Assembly: GCF_008801925.2 (NCBI RefSeq)
Contig: NZ_CP062804.1
Location: 1,736,001-1,800,000, forward strand
Source: Cupriavidus basilensis
GTDB taxonomy: Bacteria; Pseudomonadota; Gammaproteobacteria; Burkholderiales; Burkholderiaceae
DNA length: 64,000 bases
Direction of reading: 5' to 3'
Shown: one piece after another, positions 1 through 7,512 of the stretch
Numbering within the stretch: position 1 is the first letter of the stretch
How the letters are laid out: each line of letters opens with the position of its first letter
The notes under the pieces: model-generated
Seen by the model: only the letters and a program-made list of their open reading frames with translations
Database searches by the model: none
What the model was told of the DNA's origin: nothing
Program-made: the position numbers and the translations under genes

Positions 1-52
1 TCGGCGCATCGCGCAACAACTCGGCTACCAGCGGGACGTTCTTCGATTCCAT
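1..52 (-). CDS. 5' end of an unidentified gene, cut by the window edge
   Basis: Only the first 17 codons are present, reading MESKNVPLVAELLRDAP. The ATG at 52-50 is preceded by a strong ribosome binding site (AAGGAG, 7 bases upstream), so the start is well supported. Too little protein is visible to assign a family. Upstream on the same strand lie an AT-rich possible -10 element (TATTTAT, about 137-143) and then an 18-bp perfect palindrome at 112-129. That arrangement suggests repression by a dimeric regulator of the TetR or a similar type, which is inference. Confidence 0.6.
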   Translation of the reverse strand, partial: MESKNVPLVAELLRDAP

Positions 53-111
53 GCCATGTCTCCTTTTTGGATTGACCCTGAGGGATCGCACTGTGCCGGT
101 CATGTCCGTGG

Positions 112-129
112 CGCATGGTCGACCATGCG
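112..129. promoter_or_regulatory. 18-bp perfect palindrome, probable operator
   Basis: CGCATGGTCGACCATGCG reads the same on both strands. It lies about 60 bp upstream of the leftward gene starting at 52, just downstream of a possible -10 element for that gene. The size and position fit an operator for a dimeric repressor that would block transcription start. The cognate regulator is not in the window. Confidence 0.5.
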
Positions 130-240
130 TGGAGAACATAAATAAGAACGGTCGTGCGTTTTGTTGTGGATCGAGTGTAGGACCTTGCGCAGGAGCATGT
201 CCAGGCATGGAAAACCCGCCGGGGGTTTCAGGGGCCCGCT

Positions 241-483
241 TCAATCGTCCAGCCCGAAGGCCAGCAGTGGCCCGAACACCAGTGCCCCGAGCACGATCAT
301 GGACAGGCCGCTGTCCATGTGCTTCCATTCATGCAGCACAGCACGCGCGTCGACCTGCGCCCAGAACAGGGACACAACGCCCAGCAGGACGACGATCACC
401 GCCGCGGCCAGCGCGAACCCGTCGCGCGTGGCGCGGCGGTGGGTTTCGGAAGGGCTATCATTCGAGATGCGCACGCCTTGCAT
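241..483 (-). CDS. Small two-helix membrane protein, function unknown
   Basis: Eighty residues. A polar N-terminus rich in Ser, Arg and Thr is followed by two hydrophobic segments, about residues 22-43 and 59-77, joined by a short loop containing HEWKHMD. It is predicted to sit in the inner membrane with two spans. The ATG has a good ribosome binding site (CAGGAG, 7 bases upstream), which favours a real gene over chance. No family is recognised. It is transcribed away from the PepSY/two-component operon, so a shared divergent control region near 484-558 is possible. Confidence 0.55.
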   Translation of the reverse strand: MQGVRISNDSPSETHRRATRDGFALAAAVIVVLLGVVSLFWAQVDARAVLHEWKHMDSGLSMIVLGALVFGPLLAFGLDD

Positions 484-558
484 GGCCAGACTCCTGGAAA
501 ACTGTGACGATGACGATCAATGCAATGGCGCCCATTGTGGTGATCCCTGCCTGAACCC

Positions 559-1017
559 ATGCTGAGCGCGCCATTCAGCTTGCGTTCAGGCAAGGCACGG
601 CAGACTGCTTCGCGCCTTCAAGGCTTGTTCACAACCGTATTGCCCCGCTCGTTCACGCCATTGCCTTCGTTGCGCACCTTATCCCTGCCTCGCGCCCTGT
701 TGCCGCTGCTAGCCGCCTTGCCGCTGCTGCTGGCGGCGCCGGCGCCCGCCCATGCCGACAAGGACGCCGACCGCGCCCGCGCCGCCGTCCAGTCGGGCGA
801 GATCCTGCCGCTCACGCGCATCCTGGAGGCGGTGTCGGCGCAATACACGGGCGATGTGATCGGCGTCAAGCTCGACCGCGACGATGGCGTCTGGCAGTAC
901 GAAGTCAAGCTGCTGCTGGCAAGCGGCTCGGTGGCCAAGCTCGAGTACGACGCCAGGACCGCCACGCTGCTCAAAGCCAAGGGGCGCGATCTTGAGCAGG
1001 CCCGCAAGAAACCCTGA
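559..1017 (+). CDS. PepSY-like periplasmic protein upstream of a two-component system
   Basis: This 152-residue frame has a long Leu/Ala-rich signal sequence ending in APAHA at about residue 66, followed by a compact PepSY-like domain of about 85 residues. In it, a helix (ILPLTRILEAVSAQ) leads into beta strands (GVKLDRDDGVWQYEVKLL, then GSVAKLEYDARTATLLKAK). PepSY proteins are periplasmic or membrane-associated and often neighbour two-component systems, where they are thought to influence signalling or protease activity. The stop lies 6 bp before the response regulator, so the three genes are probably one operon. The ATG used is distant from the signal peptide, and a GTG or TTG start near 650-690 may be the true one. 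Confidence 0.7.
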   Translation: MLSAPFSLRSGKARQTASRLQGLFTTVLPRSFTPLPSLRTLSLPRALLPLLAALPLLLAAPAPAHADKDADRARAAVQSGEILPLTRILEAVSAQYTGDVIGVKLDRDDGVWQYEVKLLLASGSVAKLEYDARTATLLKAKGRDLEQARKKP

Positions 1018-1023
1018 TCCCCC

Positions 1024-1725
1024 ATGCGCATCCTCCTGGTAGAAGACGAGGCCATGCTGGCCGCCCAGATCCACGCCAGCCTTGTGGGCGCGGGGTACGC
1101 CGTCGATACGGCAGCGGACGGCATCGATGCCTGGCACCTGGGCGCCGAAGAGCCGTACGATGCCGTGGTGCTCGACCTTGGCCTGCCCGGGCTCGACGGC
1201 CTGTCCGTGCTGCGCCGCTGGCGCGCGGCACAGGTGAACCTGCCGGTGCTGATCCTGACCGCGCGCGACAGCTGGACCGACAAGGTGGAAGGCATCGATG
1301 CCGGGGCCGACGACTATCTCGCCAAGCCCTTTCGCATGGAAGAGTTGCTGGCCCGCATCCGCGCGCTGATCCGCCGCGCCCATGGCATGTCCACGCCCGA
1401 GCTGGCCTGCGGCCCGGTGCGCCTGAACGCGCGCACGGGCGTGGCAACCGTCGACGGCGCCGCGGTGGTGCTGACCGCCCATGAGTTCAAGGTGCTGGAT
1501 TACCTGATGCACCACCCGGGCGCGATCATCAGCAAGGCCGTGCTGACCGAGCACATCTATGCGCAGGATTTCGACCGCGACAGCAACACCATCGAAGTCT
1601 TTATCGGACGGCTGCGGCGCAAACTCGGCGTGGACGTCATCGAGACCGTGCGCGGACAAGGCTACCGCCTGCGCCCGCCGACGTCTCCCGATGCCCCCGC
1701 AACCGCCACAAACGCCGCCAACTGA
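1024..1725 (+). CDS. OmpR/PhoP-family response regulator
   Basis: 233 residues, the usual length for the family. The receiver domain (about 1-115) has the acidic pair near the N-terminus (VEDE), phosphoacceptor Asp51 (VVLDLGLPG) and the conserved Lys in YLAKPF near residue 101. The C-terminal winged helix (about 125-222) includes LTAHEFKVLDYL and GRLRRKLGVDVIETVRGQGYR. It should be phosphorylated by the kinase encoded 3 bp downstream and then bind DNA. Its sequence is closest in style to PhoP, QseB and PmrA regulators. The target genes and signal cannot be read from the window. The PepSY gene just upstream is a candidate regulon member. Confidence 0.93.
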   Translation: MRILLVEDEAMLAAQIHASLVGAGYAVDTAADGIDAWHLGAEEPYDAVVLDLGLPGLDGLSVLRRWRAAQVNLPVLILTARDSWTDKVEGIDAGADDYLAKPFRMEELLARIRALIRRAHGMSTPELACGPVRLNARTGVATVDGAAVVLTAHEFKVLDYLMHHPGAIISKAVLTEHIYAQDFDRDSNTIEVFIGRLRRKLGVDVIETVRGQGYRLRPPTSPDAPATATNAAN

Positions 1726-1728
1726 CCC

Positions 1729-3057
1729 ATGCGCCAGTCATTAGCCATCCGCCTGCTAGCGGTCGCGGCCGTCTGGCTGGCCGCCGCGCTCGGCGGCACC
1801 GGCTGGCTGCTCTCCACCCTGTTCGCGCGCCACGTCAACGATACCTATGTGCGCCAGCTCGACAATCAGCTCACCAGCCTCGCCGCCGCCTTGGACTGGA
1901 GCGCTGACGGCAAGCTCGCCCTGACCCGCGCCCCGGCCGACCCGCGCTTTGAGCTACCCTACTCGGGCGCCTACTGGCAGGCGCAGGCGCCGGGCGCCAC
2001 GCTGCGCTCGCGCTCGCTCTGGGATGCCGAGATGCCCGCCACGGTGGGCAACAAGGTGGCAGGCAGCCATGCCGAGATCCGGCCCGGGCCCAACGGGCAA
2101 TCGCTGCTGGTGGTGTCGCGCCCCATCGTGCTGGCGTCGGCCGATACGCCGGTGACGCTGTCGGTGGCCCTGGATCGCACCGAGCTGCGCGCCGCGCGCC
2201 AGGCCTTCAACCGGCTGCTGGGCTGGTCACTCACGGCGCTGGGCGCGGGCCTGCTGCTGGCGGTGGCGGCCCAGGTGAAGTTTGGCCTCGCGCCGCTGGC
2301 GCGGCTGCGCCAGGCTCTGGCTACCTTGCAGGCACGCCGCGAGAGCCGCCTGGGCGGCACGTGGCCGTCCGAGGTGGTGCCGCTGGTCACCGAGATCAAT
2401 AGCTTGCTGGCGCGCAACGCCAGTGCGCTGGAGCGCTCGCGGCGCCAGGCCGCCGACCTCGCGCACGCCGTCAAGACGCCCCTGGCCATCCTCGCCAACG
2501 AAGCCGAGCGCCTGCCCGGCGAGGCAGCCCGCGCCGCCGCCAGCCAGGTCGAGGCCATGCGCCGGCAGGTGGACCGCCATCTGGCGCGCGCACGGGCGGC
2601 AGGGGCAGCGAGCACGCGCGGGGCGCGCATTGACGCCGGCCCCGCGGCAGGCGAGCTGGCACGCGCGCTGACCCGCCTGCACAGCGGCCGCGAGATCGAT
2701 ATCCAGGTAGAGGGCGACGGGCACTTCGCCGGCGACCGCCAGGACCTGATCGAGATCCTCGGCAACCTGCTCGACAACGCCTGCCAATGGGCGCGCTCGC
2801 GCGTTCGCGTGAAGCTCGCGGAGCACGGCGGCATGCTTGAGGTCACGGTCGAAGACGACGGGCCGGGCATGCAGGCCGAGGCCCGCGAACTGGCCACGGC
2901 ACGGTATGGGCGGCTGGATGAGTCCGCTGCCGGCAGTGGACTGGGCTTGGCCATCGTCAGCGAGATGGCGGCCCTTTATGAGGGTGGGTTGGAGCTAGGC
3001 AACAGCGAACTGGGCGGATTGCTGGCTCGCCTGCGCCTGCCGGCTGGCCAGCCGTAA
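1729..3057 (+). CDS. PhoQ-like membrane sensor histidine kinase
   Basis: 442 residues. A first membrane helix (about 8-33), a periplasmic sensor region (about 34-163) and a second helix (about 164-183) lead into HAMP and dimerisation regions. The phosphorylated His is about residue 246 in HAVKTP, which resembles the HSLKTP box of PhoQ-type kinases. The ATPase domain shows an N-box (LGNLLDNACQWA), DDGPGM and GSGLGLAI. It autophosphorylates and passes phosphate to the regulator encoded 3 bp upstream. The sensed ligand is unknown, although the PepSY protein in the same operon is a plausible periplasmic partner. Confidence 0.92.
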   Translation: MRQSLAIRLLAVAAVWLAAALGGTGWLLSTLFARHVNDTYVRQLDNQLTSLAAALDWSADGKLALTRAPADPRFELPYSGAYWQAQAPGATLRSRSLWDAEMPATVGNKVAGSHAEIRPGPNGQSLLVVSRPIVLASADTPVTLSVALDRTELRAARQAFNRLLGWSLTALGAGLLLAVAAQVKFGLAPLARLRQALATLQARRESRLGGTWPSEVVPLVTEINSLLARNASALERSRRQAADLAHAVKTPLAILANEAERLPGEAARAAASQVEAMRRQVDRHLARARAAGAASTRGARIDAGPAAGELARALTRLHSGREIDIQVEGDGHFAGDRQDLIEILGNLLDNACQWARSRVRVKLAEHGGMLEVTVEDDGPGMQAEARELATARYGRLDESAAGSGLGLAIVSEMAALYEGGLELGNSELGGLLARLRLPAGQP

Positions 3058-3060
3058 ACC

Positions 3061-3087
3061 AAAAAAGGGCCGGACGAGCCGGCCCTT
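3061..3087 (-). terminator. Rho-independent terminator of the DUF1338 gene
   Basis: A 9-bp perfect stem, AAGGGCCGG (3065-3073) and CCGGCCCTT (3079-3087), has a 5-base loop. Read leftward it is followed by a run of T (the A tract at 3061-3066), which makes a standard terminator 30 bp after the DUF1338 stop. In the rightward direction the T run is poor, so it may end the kinase transcript only weakly. Confidence 0.8.
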
Positions 3088-3116
3088 CTCCTGCTCCTGC
3101 TACCGCATTGGCCGCG

Positions 3117-4136
3117 TTAGCAGGCCGCCGTCATCTTGAAGATGCCTTGCGCATTGCCAGCATCGAACGACAGATCCAACGTGCCGCCAGCTGCCTCCGT
3201 CGCAGGCACGAAATCGCGCGTGATGAACTCGTAGAACGAGCCCGGCACGCTGCGCTTGACCACCACGCCGTCGGCGCCGACAAACCCGCGCTCCACCGGA
3301 TCGGCCTTGAATGCCGTCTGCAGGACCCGCCCGGAGCGCGACACTTCCACCGAATCCTTGATCGGGCGGCCAAGGCTGCGCTGCGCGTCCGCCACGGCAC
3401 GCACATCCGCCACGCGGTCGGTGGCGTGGTTGAAGGCATTGCCCTCGGTGGAAATCCAGGCCATCTCGGCCGATTCCTTCAGCAGCAATTCATAGTCGGC
3501 CAGCGCCGGCTCGGCATGTTGGCGGGCGAAGCAGGCTGCCAGTTGCGGCACCAGGCGTGCGGCGTCGGCCATCGGCAGGCTCGCATCGCGCTCGAGCAGG
3601 GCCAGTTGCGCGACGGCTTCGTCGCCGAGCGGATCGACGGACTTCGACACCACGCGCGACACGGCGGACTGGAAATCAGCGCTGAAACGCTCGGGATGCA
3701 GCTCGCTCAGGAAGTACTGGGCGATGTCGTCAGGCAGGTCGGCATGCGCGTAGGAGCGGCCGGTCATGCCGATGCGCTCGAGCGGATAGGTGCCGTTGAG
3801 GCGGTAGCCCAGCGGGCCCAGGATGCGCGTGAAAGCGATCTCGCCCGAGGGCAGGCTGCCGCAATCCCACTTCACCGTGCGCAGCGCGCCGTGGTCGAAC
3901 ACCACTTGCCCGCCCGCCTGGATCACGTCGCGGGTATAGGCCATGCCGGTCGGCACGCGTTCGAGAATGCCGGCGAACAGCACCATATTGAGCGCCTGCG
4001 CCACTTCGGCACGGCTGGCCAGTTCGCTGGTAGAAGACAGCAGTTGCGGGGAAACATTCATCAATTGCAGCAACTCGGCTGCCTGGGTTTCGCCACAAAC
4101 GGTCTCGAGGAGGCGTTGCAGATTCGGCTTCGTCAT
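3117..4136 (-). CDS. DUF1338 protein, HglS-like 2-oxoadipate dioxygenase/decarboxylase
   Basis: 339 residues from the ATG at 4136. A longer frame to 4250 exists, but its extra N-terminus is low-complexity and runs through the likely promoter. The family is recognised from VVFDHGALRTV, the central HADLP segment and the conserved C-terminal PGSFYEFITRDF. Members include HglS (YdcJ), a non-haem iron enzyme that converts 2-oxoadipate to D-2-hydroxyglutarate in lysine catabolism. That activity is inferred here. A LysR-type gene lies divergently with about 135 bp between the starts and is the probable regulator. Confidence 0.82.
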   Translation of the reverse strand: MTKPNLQRLLETVCGETQAAELLQLMNVSPQLLSSTSELASRAEVAQALNMVLFAGILERVPTGMAYTRDVIQAGGQVVFDHGALRTVKWDCGSLPSGEIAFTRILGPLGYRLNGTYPLERIGMTGRSYAHADLPDDIAQYFLSELHPERFSADFQSAVSRVVSKSVDPLGDEAVAQLALLERDASLPMADAARLVPQLAACFARQHAEPALADYELLLKESAEMAWISTEGNAFNHATDRVADVRAVADAQRSLGRPIKDSVEVSRSGRVLQTAFKADPVERGFVGADGVVVKRSVPGSFYEFITRDFVPATEAAGGTLDLSFDAGNAQGIFKMTAAC

Positions 4137-4270
4137 GGTCAATACGCTGAAATGTGTTTGTTTTCGGGGGATGGCGGGGGCCGACGGCCTCCGGATGGGG
4201 CTTATTGTGCGACTGCGGCAGAGTTCGTACAATTGATAACTTCGCACCAACTTCCTTCCAAAAACGCACT
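4137..4270. promoter_or_regulatory. Divergent promoter region between DUF1338 and LysR genes
   Basis: This 134-bp divergent gap is where a LysR-type regulator normally binds to control itself and its target. An imperfect inverted repeat, TTGTGCGA (4205-4212) and TTCGCACCAA (4241-4250), flanks the AT-richer centre GTACAATTGATAACT. No exact promoter hexamers can be assigned with confidence. Confidence 0.35.
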
Positions 4271-5221
4271 ATGCGCAAGGGCATACCCAGCCTCACGGCA
4301 CTCCAGATGTTCGAGGCCGCGGCGCGCCTGGGCAGCTTTACCCGCGCCGCCGACGAGCTGGCGGTGACGGAGAGCGCGGTCTGCAGGCAGATCGCAGGGC
4401 TGGAAGCGCGGCTTGGCGTGCCGCTGTTCCATCGCATCCGCAAGCGCATCGTGCTGACGCCCGCTGGCGGGACCTATGCCGAAGAAGTGCGGGAACGGCT
4501 CGACCAGATCGAGCAGGTGACGCTGGATGTGATGGCCCAGCGCCCGCGCGGGCGCGCCATCGAGTTGGCCATCGGACCCACCTTTGCCAGCCAGTGGCTG
4601 ATCCCGCGCCTGCCGCTGCTGGCACGCGCCCTGCCCGATCTCACGCTGCATCTCTCGGCGCGCACCGAGGCATTCGAGCTTAGTGATACCGCGTTCGACG
4701 CAGCCATCTATTACGGCGAAGGGCTGTGGCCGGGCACGCAGGGCGAGCGGATCCTGCAGGAAGGCCCGTCGGTGCCGGTGTGCAGCCCCGCCCTGCTGGG
4801 GCGCCGCAAGCGCCTGGACCTGGAGCAGTTGCTGGATTTGCCGCTGCTGCACCTGAACACCCGCTTGCGCGCATGGAGCGACTGGCTCGCCGCCGCGGGC
4901 GCGGCACTGCCGGCGCAGGCCTTGCGCGGCCCGCGCTATGACCTCTACACCATGCTGGCGCAGGCGGCCGCGGCCGGCATCGGCGTGGCGCTGATTCCAC
5001 GCATTCTGATCACCGAGGAACTGGCGCAGGGGCGGCTGGTGGTGCCGCTAGCCACGCTGCCGGCGGAGATCGACAATCGCAAGGCCTATTACTACGTCCA
5101 CCGGCGCGGCCTGCCTCCCGACGACAAGGTCTTGCAACTGCGCGACTGGCTGCTGGAACACGGCGCGGAACACCACGCCTCGCTGCCGGGCGCGCCGAAG
5201 GTCAATGCGCATGGGCGCTGA
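4271..5221 (+). CDS. LysR-type (GcvA-like) transcriptional regulator
   Basis: 316 residues from the ATG at 4271. The preferred start places IPSLTALQMFEAAARLGS at the N-terminus, typical of the GcvA-like branch. The helix-turn-helix is at about 20-45 (FTRAADELAVTESAVCRQI). The C-terminal periplasmic-binding-protein-like effector domain spans about 90-300, including AAAGIGVALIPR. It is divergent from the DUF1338 gene and probably controls it. The last 20 bp overlap the end of the convergent Mpo1-like gene. Confidence 0.9.
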   Translation: MRKGIPSLTALQMFEAAARLGSFTRAADELAVTESAVCRQIAGLEARLGVPLFHRIRKRIVLTPAGGTYAEEVRERLDQIEQVTLDVMAQRPRGRAIELAIGPTFASQWLIPRLPLLARALPDLTLHLSARTEAFELSDTAFDAAIYYGEGLWPGTQGERILQEGPSVPVCSPALLGRRKRLDLEQLLDLPLLHLNTRLRAWSDWLAAAGAALPAQALRGPRYDLYTMLAQAAAAGIGVALIPRILITEELAQGRLVVPLATLPAEIDNRKAYYYVHRRGLPPDDKVLQLRDWLLEHGAEHHASLPGAPKVNAHGR

Positions 5222-5699
5222 CGGCCTCGCGGGTGTCCCGCGCCAGGCCCATGGCGAAAGCCACTTCGGCCACCAGGAACAGCGGCCCGACCAGAAGCCC
5301 GACAAGGTCATCCACAAACGCGGGCTTGCGGCCTTCGTAGTAGTGCCCGATGAACTGGATCAGCCAGCCCGCCACGAACAGGCCGATGCCCCAGGCCAGC
5401 CAGGCGCCGGTGGACAGCGCAGCGATGGCGCCGCCGGCGTAGACGAAGCCAGCCAGGATCGCCGTCATCGCCAGCCCGAACCCCGCCGACAGGCGCAGGT
5501 AGAACAGGCAGGACAGAAAATAAACGACCATCGCCGGCGTCAGGTACGCCGGACCGGCGCCAAGCGGCATGGCCGGGCGGGCCAGCAGTGTAGTTACGGC
5601 CAGCACAATCATGGGAATGCCGATGAAATGGCTGAACACATTGCGCGCGTCGCGATGATAGGCTGCGTAGTTGGCCAGGTGGTCGATCAGTGTCTTCAC
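5202..5699 (-). CDS. Mpo1-like (DUF962/YGL010w) membrane protein
   Basis: 165 residues with a GTG start at 5699 and a good ribosome binding site (GGCAGGAG). The family is recognised from the N-terminal NVFSHFIGIP and the later FIGHYYEGRKPA, whose histidines are thought to bind iron. Four or five hydrophobic segments indicate an inner-membrane protein. Yeast Mpo1 is a dioxygenase in alpha-oxidation of 2-hydroxy fatty acids. Bacterial members are rarely characterised, so the reaction here is inferred from family membership only. Its 3' end overlaps the LysR gene by 20 bp on the opposite strand. Confidence 0.82.
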   Translation of the reverse strand: MKTLIDHLANYAAYHRDARNVFSHFIGIPMIVLAVTTLLARPAMPLGAGPAYLTPAMVVYFLSCLFYLRLSAGFGLAMTAILAGFVYAGGAIAALSTGAWLAWGIGLFVAGWLIQFIGHYYEGRKPAFVDDLVGLLVGPLFLVAEVAFAMGLARDTREAVSAHAH

Positions 5700-5716
5700 A
5701 GGGTCTCCTGCCGGGG

Positions 5717-5796
5717 CGTCGTTGTAGTTGCGTCGTTGTACTTGCGCATTTGTGGTCGCGTACTGTGGCCGCGTACTGTGGCTACGCGTTGTGGCC
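5717..5796. repeat. Degenerate 13-14-bp tandem repeats in a divergent promoter
   Basis: Two copies of a 14-mer (CGTCGTTGTAGTTG at 5717-5730 and CGTCGTTGTACTTG at 5731-5744) are followed by a related spacer. Then come 13-mers at 5758-5770 (GCGTACTGTGGCC), 5771-5783 (GCGTACTGTGGCT) and a divergent third at 5784-5796. They fill much of the 173-bp gap between the Mpo1-like gene and the Crp/Fnr gene, where they could carry regulator sites or vary in copy number. Confidence 0.7.
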
Positions 5797-5872
5797 GTAT
5801 ATTAATAGGCAGCAAAAAGCCCGTCTGTCCGGTTTTTGACAGTCGGCACGAGCATCGATCAAGGAGACCATC

Positions 5873-6583
5873 ATGCGCCTGGCAACCCGTGGCCAGCAGG
5901 AGCCGGCCCTGGATCCGCTGCGCGCCTTGCGCGGCGGGAGCTGGTTTGGCGCCTTGCCGGCGGCCATGCAAGACACCCTGCTGCGGGACGCGGCCACGCG
6001 CAGGCTGGCGGCCGGCCAGATGCTGTTTACCCGCGGCAACGCCTTTGACGGCATCTACGGCGTGACTGCCGGCACGGTGCAGATCGACACCCACAGCGAG
6101 TCTGGCAAGGCCGCCCTGATCGGTCTGCTGGGGCCGGGCAGCTGGTTTGGCGAGATTTGCCTGTTCGACGGGCTGGCGCGCACCCACGACGCCCATGCCA
6201 CCAGCGCGGCCACCGTGCTGCACCTGCAGCGCGACAAGCTCTACGCGATGCTTTCGGCGCATCCCGAATGGTGGCGCGAGTTCGGCAAGCTGCTTGCCGC
6301 CAAGACGCGCGAGGCCTTTCATTATGTGGAGGAGGCGCAGTTGCTGCCGCCGCTGGCGCGCACCGGCCGCCGGCTGGTGGCCATTGCCCAGGCCTATGGC
6401 GACCTGCCCGGGCTGGAGCGCCGCTCCGTGCATATCCCGCAGGAACAACTCGGGCAGATGCTCGGGCTGTCGCGCCAGACCGTCAACCAGGCCCTGCGCG
6501 AGCTCGAGGCGCGCGGGCTGTTGCGGCTGCACTATGCCGACATCGAGTTGATCGACCTGCCTGCCTTGCTGGCGCTGACCTGA
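5873..6583 (+). CDS. Crp/Fnr-family transcriptional regulator
   Basis: 236 residues, started at an ATG with an excellent ribosome binding site (AAGGAG). The N-terminal cyclic-nucleotide-binding-like barrel spans about 20-140, with GNAFDGIYGVTAGTVQI and GPGSWFGEICLFDG. The C-terminal winged helix includes IPQEQLGQMLGLSRQTVNQA (about 190-210). There are no clustered N-terminal cysteines, so it is unlikely to carry an Fnr-type iron-sulphur cluster. Its helix-turn-helix strongly resembles that of the partial Crp/Fnr gene at the right edge. The effector and targets are unknown. The N-acetyltransferase gene follows 62 bp downstream. Confidence 0.9.
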   Translation: MRLATRGQQEPALDPLRALRGGSWFGALPAAMQDTLLRDAATRRLAAGQMLFTRGNAFDGIYGVTAGTVQIDTHSESGKAALIGLLGPGSWFGEICLFDGLARTHDAHATSAATVLHLQRDKLYAMLSAHPEWWREFGKLLAAKTREAFHYVEEAQLLPPLARTGRRLVAIAQAYGDLPGLERRSVHIPQEQLGQMLGLSRQTVNQALRELEARGLLRLHYADIELIDLPALLALT

Positions 6584-6645
6584 CAGCGCCGCCCCGCCCG
6601 ATCCCTTCAGCCTGCGCGGGCAGCGCAAACCAGACATCCATCGCC

Positions 6646-7503
6646 ATGACCCATCTAGACGACACCCGCCTGCAAGCCTATCTCAGCCGCATCGGCCACC
6701 CGCTGCCGCGCCAGCCGGACCTCGCCACGCTAGACAGCCTGATCGCGGCACAACTGGCGCGGATTCCCTTTGAAAACGTCGACGTGTTGCTGCAGCGCCC
6801 GATCAGGATCGGCCTGGATGCGGTGTTCGACAAGCTGGTCACCAACGCGCGCGGCGGCTACTGCTTCGAGCAAAACACCTTGCTTGCCGCCGCGCTGCGC
6901 GCACTTGGCTACGTAGTCACGCCGCTGGCTGCGCGGGTGCGCTGGAACGTGCCGGAAGACGTGCCCACCATGCAATCGCACATGCTGCTGCGCGTGGAGG
7001 CCGCGCATCGGAGCTATATCGTGGACGTGGGCTTTGGCGGCCCTACCCCGTACCGCGCCATGGCGCTGCCGCAGGCGGAGCAAGCCGACCCCTCGTTCCC
7101 GTACCGCCTGTCGTGCGTGGAGGCGACAGGTGCGGTCTTTCACGTGTACGACCTGGAAGTCAAGACCGCGAGCGCATGGCTCAAGCTCTACCAGTTCGAT
7201 CTTTCGCCGCAGCAGGCCATCGATTTCGAGCCGCGCAACTGGTACACCTCCACCCATCCCGACAGCCTGTTCCGCAACGCCCTGACCCTGGCGCGCTCGC
7301 AAGGCGACACCCGGCTGACGCTGATCAACGGCGACTTTGCCGTGCGCGCGGCCGATGGCAGCGTGCAGCGCCAGCAACTGGAGACGCCGGCTGCCGTTGT
7401 CCAAGCGCTGGGGGATCGCTTCGGGCTGGCGCTGGATCTTGCCAGCGAGGCGCAACTAGCGCAGCGATTGCCCGCGCTGATCGAGGCGCGCGGCAACAGA
7501 TAG
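6646..7503 (+). CDS. Arylamine N-acetyltransferase
   Basis: 285 residues, normal for bacterial NATs, from the ATG at 6646. The open frame extends further upstream but overlaps the Crp/Fnr gene. The catalytic triad is visible: Cys73 in RGGYCFEQN, His112 in MQSHMLL and Asp127 in YIVDVGFGG. The cytosolic enzyme transfers an acetyl group from acetyl-CoA to arylamines, arylhydroxylamines or hydrazines. The natural substrate in soil bacteria is usually unknown. It may be co-transcribed with the Crp/Fnr regulator. It ends 9 bp before the convergent TraB/GumN gene. Confidence 0.94.
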   Translation: MTHLDDTRLQAYLSRIGHPLPRQPDLATLDSLIAAQLARIPFENVDVLLQRPIRIGLDAVFDKLVTNARGGYCFEQNTLLAAALRALGYVVTPLAARVRWNVPEDVPTMQSHMLLRVEAAHRSYIVDVGFGGPTPYRAMALPQAEQADPSFPYRLSCVEATGAVFHVYDLEVKTASAWLKLYQFDLSPQQAIDFEPRNWYTSTHPDSLFRNALTLARSQGDTRLTLINGDFAVRAADGSVQRQQLETPAAVVQALGDRFGLALDLASEAQLAQRLPALIEARGNR

Positions 7504-7512
7504 GCATTCGCT

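Noticed and set aside
3108..4367. Long rightward open frame (about 419 codons) opposite the DUF1338 gene
   Set aside because: It is antisense to a gene with clear family motifs. Its translation is rich in His, Arg, Gln and Ala with no domain, which is typical of shadow frames in GC-rich DNA.
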